A stretch of DNA of 9,580 nucleotides from Acidobacteriota bacterium (GTDB lineage: Bacteria > Acidobacteriota > Terriglobia > UBA7540). The notes beneath the pieces are model-generated. The model was not told where the DNA came from. It did not search any database and worked only from the letters and a program-made list of their open reading frames with translations. Shown here one piece after another: positions 1-4,861 of the stretch. Numbering within the stretch: position 1 is the stretch's first letter; every line of letters begins with the position of its first letter. Where the stretch lies: assembly GCA_003224665.1 (NCBI GenBank), contig QHZM01000183.1:1-9580 (forward strand), written 5' to 3'. The position numbers were made by a program, and so were the translations under genes.

Positions 1-1
1 G

Positions 2-916
2 GAAGGAGTGACGGCAGACGCGATCTTCGAAGGCACGTCGGACGCTTCGAGCGCGTACGGGCTGTACACCTTCTACCAGACGAAGGGCATGGCGCCGGAA
101 AAAGGCATGCAGCTTGCGATGAGTGGCCCGAGCGGGACGCTTATGACGCGCGGACGATTTTTTATCCGGGTCTTCAAGCCACCTGCCCCCCAGCGCGGAG
201 GAGCCGCGGCGATCCGCAAGAATTCGCCCGAGGCTAGCGCGCGACAGCGGATTTCAGACGCGGACTTTCGCGCGCTGCTGGTCACCATCGGAGGAGCGCG
301 GCCCGCACCTGAGATGCTGGCCGGACTGCCCGCTCCGCTGCCCGCCGCGAGACTTGTTCCCGGTTCTGAAAAGTACCTCCTGGGACGAGAAGCAGCGCGC
401 CGGGTGCTTCCGGAGTTTCCGATTGATTTGATCGGGTTTTCTCAAGGGGCCGAAGCGCAAACAGGGACCTACCTGGCAGGCGAGTCCCGCGCCACCGTCA
501 TCGCCATAACCTATCCGACTCCTCAGATTGCACGCGTTCGATACGGAGCTTTCGAGCGCTTCCTCTCGCTCAACCAGGCTCAAGGCGCTGGAAAACTTTT
601 TGGCAGACGCAGCGCGTCCTTTGTCTTCCTCGTTTCAGGCGTGGACTCGCTCGAATCGGCAAACCGCCTGATGGACCCTTTCAAAGTCGAGCGAAGTTTC
701 AGTTGGAACCAGCGTTATCCCGGGGAAGAGTCCATCGGGAAGCAGCTCGCAAAACTTATTCTGGCTAATATGGCGTTGGTGGGGATTCTAATCTCGCTGG
801 CCATTTTGGGTGGCTTCTTGGTCTTCCTAACGAGGCAAATCGCCGCAAAATGGTTCCCTGGTTCCAGTTGGGGGCATCCAGATGAAGGTGTGATAATCAG
901 GCTGAACCTGAGTTAG
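2..916 (+). CDS. DUF6599 family membrane-anchored protein (5' partial)
   Basis: The reading frame is already open at the window edge. The first possible start, GTG at 8, has no usable Shine-Dalgarno spacing, so I treat the gene as truncated on its left. I recognise DUF6599, a family of unknown function common in Acidobacteriota, from three features. The first is the segment DASSAYGLYTFYQTKGM (residues 12-28 counted from the GTG). The second is the late motif SASFVFLVSGVDSLESANRL followed by a W-N pair at 233-234. The third is a single hydrophobic helix at about 251-274, followed by a basic residue stretch, KWFPG, and a short C-terminal tail ending in IIRLNLS. The topology suggests an extracytoplasmic domain anchored by one C-terminal helix; that is inference. 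The N-terminal signal region would lie outside the window. No co-directional partner is visible before the tRNA remnant. No function can be assigned beyond the family. Confidence 0.72.
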   Translation, partial: EGVTADAIFEGTSDASSAYGLYTFYQTKGMAPEKGMQLAMSGPSGTLMTRGRFFIRVFKPPAPQRGGAAAIRKNSPEASARQRISDADFRALLVTIGGARPAPEMLAGLPAPLPAARLVPGSEKYLLGREAARRVLPEFPIDLIGFSQGAEAQTGTYLAGESRATVIAITYPTPQIARVRYGAFERFLSLNQAQGAGKLFGRRSASFVFLVSGVDSLESANRLMDPFKVERSFSWNQRYPGEESIGKQLAKLILANMALVGILISLAILGGFLVFLTRQIAAKWFPGSSWGHPDEGVIIRLNLS

Positions 917-1073
917 AGATAAGCCTTGCAATTTCAATAAGCTAGAAACATAAATTCAAGTATTCCCTGTCGCTCCGTGGCTTCGCAGCCGGCTTCCGGG
1001 GCGGTCGGGTATACTATCCATATCCTGCTGAAAATAAAAGGCTTATATCTAGAATAAATTCTGGAGAATTCCC

Positions 1074-1102
1074 TTGACATCGAAAGGCCGATTTTTTAGA
1101 CT
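1074..1102 (+). promoter_or_regulatory. sigma70-type promoter match upstream of the tRNA remnant
   Basis: A perfect -35 hexamer TTGACA (1074-1079) is followed after exactly 17 bases by TAGACT (1097-1102), a 4/6 match to TATAAT. Transcription would start at about 1109 and run into the tRNA 3' remnant, so this may be the original tRNA promoter, now facing a gene that lost its 5' half. It is a sequence match only; the AT-rich surroundings make a chance match possible. Confidence 0.45.
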
Positions 1103-1130
1103 CCGGTCGAGTTTAGATTGGCGGGGCGCG

Positions 1131-1163
1131 TGGTCGGGGGTTCGATTCCCTTCGCCGGCTCCA
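1131..1163 (+). tRNA. 3' fragment of a tRNA (Thr-like), possible attachment site
   Basis: The T-arm is clear: stem GGGGG (1136-1140), loop TTCGATT (1141-1147), stem CCCTT (1148-1152, two G-U pairs). It is followed by the 3' acceptor strand CGCCGGC (1153-1159), discriminator T and an encoded CCA (1161-1163). The matching 5' acceptor strand GCCGGCG, the D-arm and an anticodon arm are absent upstream, so this is only the 3' part. Bacterial tRNA-Thr genes often begin GCCGGCG and end GCCGGCTCCA, so Thr is the likely identity, but the anticodon is missing. A detached tRNA 3' end is what tyrosine-recombinase elements leave at their distal junction. In that case the element would lie to the left and the chromosome to the right. 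A simple tRNA deletion is the alternative. Confidence 0.6.
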
Positions 1164-1219
1164 TTTTCTCCCTAATTTTCCTTCGGTTACGCGACATAGT
1201 TTCGGACTCACGCTAATTG

Positions 1220-1241
1220 GGGTGCATATTGGGTGCATATT
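1220..1241. repeat. Tandem 11-bp direct repeat GGGTGCATATT x2
   Basis: Two perfect, directly adjacent copies of GGGTGCATATT occupy 1220-1230 and 1231-1241. They lie 57 bases downstream of the tRNA 3' end and just before a truncated TPR reading frame. Short direct repeats flanking a tRNA att site are typical of recombinase arm-binding sites. That role is inference here, because no integrase gene is in the window. Confidence 0.6.
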
Positions 1242-1551
1242 TCTTCGAGCGAACGCATCGCCGCGATGGCACTCCGTGACTCCCGGAGTCATCATGCCTG
1301 CTCGCGAACTTCTTGGAGAAATGCTGCTCGAATCCAAACAACCGGCGCCCGCACTTGAAGCCTTCGAGACCACTCTGCGGGCCGCGCCCGACCGTCTGGA
1401 CGCACTCGCGGACGCAGCCCGCGCCGCCGAGGTCGCCGGAGACCGCGAGAAAGCGAAGAGCTACTACACAAGACTGTTGACCAACTGCGACCAGGCCGAT
1501 GGGGATCGTCCCGAAGTCCGGGATGCTAGGGTGTTCCTGGCCCAGAAATGA
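1222..1551 (+). pseudogene. C-terminal remnant of a TPR-repeat protein
   Basis: The frame is open from a GTG inside the tandem repeat, but protein-like sequence begins only at about 1267 (HSVTPGVIMPARELLGEML). From there to the TAG-free end at TGA it reads as the last TPR units of a larger protein: a helix pair around LESKQPAPALEAFETTLRAAPD and a second around DAARAAEVAGDREKAKSYY, then a tail ending DARVFLAQK. Acidobacterial TPR proteins with a similar C-terminus (VTPGxxxPARELLGxMLLE, then a tail ending near FLAxK) are several hundred residues long, so most of the gene is missing, apparently replaced by the tRNA-remnant sequence. A GGAG at 1285-1288 precedes an in-frame ATG at 1294, so an 85-residue product could still be made. 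I think it more likely a remnant than a functional small gene. Confidence 0.55.
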
Positions 1552-1800
1552 AAAGCCCCGCTCCTAGACACCTTTGCCGACGGAATCTGCCTGGACCTAT
1601 AGCTGTTGCGAATCCCCCTACCACCAATAAAGATTTAACTGGCTCGTTCGCAAAGCGTTGCTGCGGGTTCTCGACATCACTCCTCATAAGTCGCCATGTG
1701 TTTACTAATAGTTGGCGAGAACAGCCCTTGTAACGCGATACCAGCGGCAAATGCTGAAAGACAGTTTCCCAGTCAACCGTCTTGTTACAACGGCAATCGC
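1552..1800. other. Intergenic stretch between convergent genes, nothing clear
   Basis: This stretch separates the TPR remnant (+) from the SSB terminator (-). I see no convincing gene: the short open frames lack ribosome-binding sites and protein-like composition. A 7-bp inverted repeat GTTCTCG/CGAGAAC (1667-1673 and 1716-1722) is 42 bases apart and of unknown meaning. Confidence 0.5.
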
Positions 1801-1836
1801 AAAGGGGAAAGGGCCTAGGGGCGAAGCCCGAGGCCC
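1801..1836 (-). terminator. Rho-independent terminator of the SSB gene
   Basis: Read on the minus strand, GGGCCT pairs perfectly with AGGCCC, enclosing an inner GGGC-TTCG-CCC stem-loop (1811-1836). The TTCG tetraloop is a stabilising one. The hairpin is followed by the pyrimidine run TTTCCCCTTT (1810-1801). It lies 10 bases after the SSB stop codon. Confidence 0.65.
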
Positions 1837-1846
1837 GGCGGGACGG

Positions 1847-2248
1847 TTAGGCGGGAGCGTCGGTGGGATCGACATCCGGGGCAGGCTCGTCCTGCCGCTT
1901 GGCGCGGTCGAGTTTGAGGATGGACTCCAGCGCGATTTCGCAGACGCGCTGCTTGACGGTGAACTTCTTCTTCTTCTTCTTGCCGTACTCCTTGTCGTAC
2001 TCGCGGGTGCGAAGCTCCCCGACGAGTTGAAGGTGCGCTCCCTTCTTCAGTGTCGCGGCGAACGGTGCGAGCTTGCCCCACGCCACGGCGCGATGCCAAT
2101 AGCTGCGGGAATCGTAATTGCCCTGGTCGTTCTTCCAGGAGCGCTTGGTAGGGAGGGACAGGACCGTGTAGCTGGCCCCATTCTTGGTTGTTCGTTGGTC
2201 GGCGTCTGAGCCGAGGAACCCGATCAAAATAGATTTGTTGTAGTACAT
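1847..2248 (-). CDS. ssb: Single-stranded DNA-binding protein, short form
   Basis: SSB coats single-stranded DNA during replication, recombination and repair through an OB fold. The family signature is visible: NKSILIGFLGSDAD (residues 4-17), W38, the YWHRAVAWGKLA block (50-61) with W51 and W57, and LKKGAHLQLVGELRTREY (67-84). I place the start at ATG 2248 because GGAAGGA lies just upstream with good spacing; the open frame runs further upstream without family similarity. The protein is 133 residues. It is shorter than the roughly 160-180 of most bacterial SSBs because the glycine/proline-rich linker is nearly absent. The tail is acidic (DEPAPDVDPTDAPA) but lacks the usual DDDIPF-type tip that binds partner proteins. 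Six consecutive lysines (90-95), coded by an AAG triplet run, sit in the loop before the last strand. It has no operon partner, so it may be an accessory paralogue rather than the housekeeping SSB. Confidence 0.9.
   Translation of the reverse strand: MYYNKSILIGFLGSDADQRTTKNGASYTVLSLPTKRSWKNDQGNYDSRSYWHRAVAWGKLAPFAATLKKGAHLQLVGELRTREYDKEYGKKKKKKFTVKQRVCEIALESILKLDRAKRQDEPAPDVDPTDAPA
1964..1981 (-). repeat. (AAG)6 triplet microsatellite inside ssb
   Basis: On the plus strand this is CTT repeated six times without interruption; on the coding strand it is six AAG lysine codons. The homogeneous codon choice makes it prone to in-frame slippage, which would change the number of lysines without breaking the frame. 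Confidence 0.85.
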
Positions 2249-2252
2249 TTTT

Positions 2253-2259
2253 CCTTCCT
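2253..2259 (-). promoter_or_regulatory. Ribosome-binding site of ssb
   Basis: On the minus strand AAGGAAGGAAAA directly precedes ATG (2248-2246), with the purine core GGAAGG about 5 bases from the start. It selects this ATG over the upstream in-frame alternative at 2311. Confidence 0.75.
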
Positions 2260-2264
2260 TGTTT

Positions 2265-2282
2265 GCCCCGTCTCTGCGGGGC
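2265..2282 (-). promoter_or_regulatory. GC-rich hairpin in the ssb leader
   Basis: GCCCCG (2265-2270) and CGGGGC (2277-2282) form a perfect 6-bp stem with a 6-base loop. It ends only a few bases before the ssb ribosome-binding site. It could affect translation or mark an operator; no such role is demonstrated by the sequence. Confidence 0.5.
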
Positions 2283-2466
2283 ACCTCAAAGCGAGAGGAC
2301 ACCGCTCCCAAGGCAAGGGGCCGCTTTTTACGGGGGAGACCTATGGACGGAGAAACCGTAAACCCGTTGGGCGGCGTAGCCGAAGCAGAGGTCTGCTGGC
2401 CCGCAAGCGCGCAGGGGCTTTCCCAAACTTGCGGTGCCCGCGAGAAAAGGGGCGTTAGAAAAGGAG

Positions 2467-2601
2467 GTGACGGGGAAAATCAAGGCGGACAGCAAGCGCG
2501 AGATGACTGAGGCCGCCCACAAGATGTGGCTAACGTGGAGGCACATTCGGAAGATTCGCCTAAACCAATATGGAGCATGCGCGAGGGTCCACCAGATATA
2601 A
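2467..2601 (+). CDS. Possible small basic protein, low confidence
   Basis: A perfect extended Shine-Dalgarno sequence, AAGGAGGTGA (2461-2470), lies at the head of an open frame of 44 codons ending in TAA at 2599-2601. The predicted peptide is basic and partly amphipathic (EAAHKMWLTWRHIRKIRL in the middle) and matches no family I know. The start is a problem. GTG 2467 overlaps the Shine-Dalgarno core, ATC 2479 is well spaced but a very rare start codon, and ATG 2503 is over 30 bases away. The frame also continues upstream to 2380. It could be a real small protein with a non-standard start, or a chance ribosome-binding-site match in purine-rich DNA. Confidence 0.22.
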   Translation: MTGKIKADSKREMTEAAHKMWLTWRHIRKIRLNQYGACARVHQI

Positions 2602-2958
2602 AACCTAGGCTGAGAGGACAGGAGCGGAGAGACTGACGTATTTAGGATGGACCGGCGAGCATCACGGAGTGATAGGGCTGATCACCTGACGCGGGACATA
2701 TGAAGCGAAAACCGGTAGCCGAGGGCGCGCGGACGGCGGGACACGTTAAACTCGGGCGGCTGAGAGAAGAAGACCGCACCACGGCCAACGCCGTCGGCAT
2801 CGGTATTGAAAATGCGGTGGAGCAGGGTTGGGAACACATGACTAGCCGCGACGGCCGAGCCGCCGGGGCGGGAGGGGGCGAAATCCGGGAAGAAAGGTTA
2901 CCTTCGTTGACGGATACCCTCTGTCGCTGCGGCGACAAAGACGCTCTTGCAGGTGAGC
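2602..2958. other. Intergenic stretch downstream of the CRTAC1 gene
   Basis: Open frames exist on both strands here (for example 2700-3017 plus, and a minus frame ending at 2642). They overlap the end of the CRTAC1 gene, have no ribosome-binding site and show no family resemblance, so I do not call them. The alternating 5-mers ATCAC-GTGAT-ATCAC lie at 2661-2685, and a small hairpin at 2922-2937. Confidence 0.45.
2922..2937 (-). terminator. Small hairpin after the CRTAC1 gene, weak terminator candidate
   Basis: TGTCGC and GCGACA form a perfect 6-bp stem with a 4-base loop, about 20 bases beyond the CRTAC1 stop codon. No T-run follows on the minus strand, so it is at best a weak or Rho-assisted terminator or an mRNA 3'-end stabiliser. 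Confidence 0.3.
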
Positions 2959-4758
2959 CTAGAGTTTGGGCGGGGCAAGGAACTTTTGAGCGTGCACCAA
3001 GCCGGCGCCTTCCTTGATGACGATCCACTGGTCGCCGGGAACGTTCTTGACCACTTCTTTCCGGCCGCTCGGCCACATGACCTCGACGCGATTGGCCTCG
3101 CGGCTTGAGCCCAGGCCAAAGTGCAATCGTAAGTCGCTTTGCGAGCAAAAACTTCCGCCACTCCTCACCTCGTCTATCATCGGATGGTTTCCGACCTGGA
3201 CTCTCACCCGGGCGCCGATAGCGCTACGGTTTGATTGCGTGCTGACGAGTTGAACCATGAGCGAGGGGTTCGGGCTCGGCGCAACGTTATGGAGCAGCGA
3301 GGGCGAATCGTTCATGTTATTGATGACGATGTCGATCTGTCCGGTGTTGAATAGGTCGCCGAAGGCCGCGCCGCGCGCCGACTTCTTGATCAGGATGGCA
3401 GGCCCGCTCCGAAGCGAAACATCTTCAAACGTGCCGTCACGTTTGTTTCGATACAGAATTTTGCGCTGCTCGTAAGTTGAGTCTAGCGGAGCGGTATCCA
3501 CTTCCGGGTATACGTGCCCGTTGACCATGAAAATGTCCGGCCAGCCGTCATTGTCGAAATCGAAGAAGGCCGTTCCCCAACCCACATAGCGGGTGCTCGC
3601 GCCGAGACCGGCGGGGAAGGTAACGTCGTTAAAGGTGCCGTCTGCCTGGTTGTGGTAAAGCGTGCAGGTATCTTCGGCGAAGTTCGTCTTCACGATGTCG
3701 AGCCAGCCGTCGCAATCATAATCGCCAGCGGCGGCGCCCATCCCGCCCTGGTCGCGTCCGTCCTCGTTATACGCGACGCCCGCAAGAACGCCGACATCCG
3801 TAAAGGTCCCGTCGTGGTTGTTGCGAAACAGCAGCGAGGCGGTGGAATCGTCCGCCACGTAAACGTCCGGCCATCCGTCGTTGTCGTAATCGAGGACCAG
3901 CGGGGTAAACCCGTACGTGGTCCCCGGTTTGAGGAGGCCCGCCTGTTCGGAGACATCGGTAAACGTCCCGTTGCCGTTGTTGTGGTAGAGGGCGTTCTTT
4001 GATCCCCTGAGACCGCGCGGGCCGCACATCACGGGCAACCCTTTCCAGTTGCAATTTTGCCCCAGGCCGTGGCTGTACCGTTTCGCGTCCTCATAGGCGA
4101 CGTAGCTCGAAACAAAAAGGTCGCGGCGCCCGTCCCGGTCATAGTCCAGAAAAGCTGCACCGGTATTCCAACGGTCCTGAGGCATCGTGAGCTCGCTCTG
4201 GCGCGTGACATCTGTGAACGTGCCGTCCCCATTGTTGTGAAAGAGGACGTTCTGCCCGTAGTAGGTCACGAAAAGATCGAGATTGCCGTCGTTATCGTAG
4301 TCGCCCACACACACGCCCTGTCCCCAGCCGTGGCGCACCAACCCTGCCTTTTCCGTGACGTCGGTGAAGGTCCCATCGCGGTTGTTGCGATAGAGGCGGT
4401 TCGTGGGTTCGGTGCCGCGCGGGAAGCCTTCCAACCGCGAGCCGTTGACGAGGAAGATGTCCAACCAGCCGTCGTTGTCGTAGTCGAAAAGGGCAATGCC
4501 GCCGCCGGTCGTTTCGAGGATGAACTCCTTGGTCTTCTCGCCCCCGATAATCGTTCTCGCGGTGAGGCCCGCGCGCGCCGCGAGGTCGACATACTGGGCA
4601 AGGGGAGGCCCAGAGCGAGGCTCCACTCCGGGCCCAAGCCCACCGCTCGCCACGCCCTGGGCCATGGCTGCGAAAAGTTTGTCCTTGGCGACCGCGCACA
4701 ACACCGCCGTCCCCAGGAAGTTTCGCAGCATCGTTCTTCGTGTTAACGGATGCTTCAC
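2959..4758 (-). CDS. CRTAC1 family protein: Tat-exported FG-GAP/VCBS propeller with ASPIC/UnbV domain
   Basis: The 599-residue product starts with a twin-arginine-type signal (TRRTMLRNFLG, residues 6-16, then a hydrophobic stretch to about 24). This predicts export in folded form and supports the GTG start at 4758: the next Met (residue 10) would lose the RR pair. A beta-propeller follows, built of FG-GAP/VCBS repeats. Calcium-type loops of the form DxDxDGxxD begin at residues 92, 153, 205, 290, 346 and 400, with a degenerate seventh near 468. Between them recur the blade signatures LYxNNxDGTFTDV. Two cysteines (236, 245) lie in the CNWKGLPVMCGPRGL insert. Residues about 497-583 form the ASPIC/UnbV domain (IGARVRV, LRLHFGLG). 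Such proteins are secreted and probably bind calcium and carbohydrate or protein partners; the exact role is unknown. It lies 103 bases after the TPR gene, likely in the same transcript. Its ribosome-binding site is weak. Confidence 0.9.
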   Translation of the reverse strand: MKHPLTRRTMLRNFLGTAVLCAVAKDKLFAAMAQGVASGGLGPGVEPRSGPPLAQYVDLAARAGLTARTIIGGEKTKEFILETTGGGIALFDYDNDGWLDIFLVNGSRLEGFPRGTEPTNRLYRNNRDGTFTDVTEKAGLVRHGWGQGVCVGDYDNDGNLDLFVTYYGQNVLFHNNGDGTFTDVTRQSELTMPQDRWNTGAAFLDYDRDGRRDLFVSSYVAYEDAKRYSHGLGQNCNWKGLPVMCGPRGLRGSKNALYHNNGNGTFTDVSEQAGLLKPGTTYGFTPLVLDYDNDGWPDVYVADDSTASLLFRNNHDGTFTDVGVLAGVAYNEDGRDQGGMGAAAGDYDCDGWLDIVKTNFAEDTCTLYHNQADGTFNDVTFPAGLGASTRYVGWGTAFFDFDNDGWPDIFMVNGHVYPEVDTAPLDSTYEQRKILYRNKRDGTFEDVSLRSGPAILIKKSARGAAFGDLFNTGQIDIVINNMNDSPSLLHNVAPSPNPSLMVQLVSTQSNRSAIGARVRVQVGNHPMIDEVRSGGSFCSQSDLRLHFGLGSSREANRVEVMWPSGRKEVVKNVPGDQWIVIKEGAGLVHAQKFLAPPKL

Positions 4759-4766
4759 GCTTTATT

Positions 4767-4778
4767 CTCGAGCTCGAG
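4767..4778. repeat. 12-bp palindrome CTCGAGCTCGAG before the CRTAC1 start
   Basis: A perfect 12-bp palindrome lies 8 bases upstream of the GTG start of the CRTAC1 gene and covers the place where a Shine-Dalgarno would be. It could mask initiation or be an operator half-pair; this is inference. No strong ribosome-binding site is present besides GAG within it. Confidence 0.4.
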
Positions 4779-4791
4779 TTCGGCCCAAAGG

Positions 4792-4852
4792 CCCTTACCC
4801 GGCGCTCGGCAACCCTCTCCCACTGCGGCGGAAGAGGGGCTGGGGTGAGGGG
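4792..4852. repeat. REP-like palindromic element between TPR and CRTAC1 genes
   Basis: The outer arms CCCTTACCC and GGGGTGAGGG are complementary apart from one G-T-type position. The inner arms ACCCTCTCCC and GAAGAGGGG also pair, giving an imperfect long stem of about 60 bases. Elements with the pattern CCCTCACCC...CCTCTCCC...GGGTGAGGG are dispersed, intergenic repeats in many bacterial genomes. Lying between two co-directional genes, it could stabilise the upstream TPR mRNA or attenuate the CRTAC1 message. Confidence 0.65.
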
Positions 4853-4861
4853 GCGGGCACG

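Noticed and set aside
1278..1290. GACTCCCGGAGTC palindrome as a regulatory operator
   Set aside because: It encodes conserved residues (T-P-G-V) of the TPR remnant, so it is likely a coincidence of codons.
1113..1373. Minus-strand frame of 86 residues ending in SRRRESNPRPRAPPI
   Set aside because: The RESNPRP-type ending is the well-known false translation of the antisense of a tRNA T-arm; it instead supports the tRNA remnant on the plus strand.
1961..1985. CTT repeat as a CRISPR-like or regulatory repeat
   Set aside because: It is a simple triplet run inside the ssb coding frame; no spacers or longer repeat unit exist anywhere in the window.
2259..2510. Plus-strand frame of 83 codons upstream of ssb, with GGGGGAG before an internal ATG at 2343
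   Set aside because: Low-complexity composition (Gly, Arg, Gln), no family resemblance, and it starts inside the ssb leader. A structured RNA was also considered for 2320-2450, but I could match no known class.
2642..3148. Minus-strand frame of 168 codons and plus-strand frame 2700-3017
   Set aside because: The first overlaps the 3' end of the CRTAC1 gene in a shifted frame; both lack ribosome-binding sites and known motifs. GC-rich DNA leaves such frames open by chance.
4057..4746. Plus-strand open frame of 229 codons, and a similar one at 3514-4002
   Set aside because: Valine/isoleucine-rich shadow of the repeated calcium-loop codons of the CRTAC1 gene on the opposite strand.
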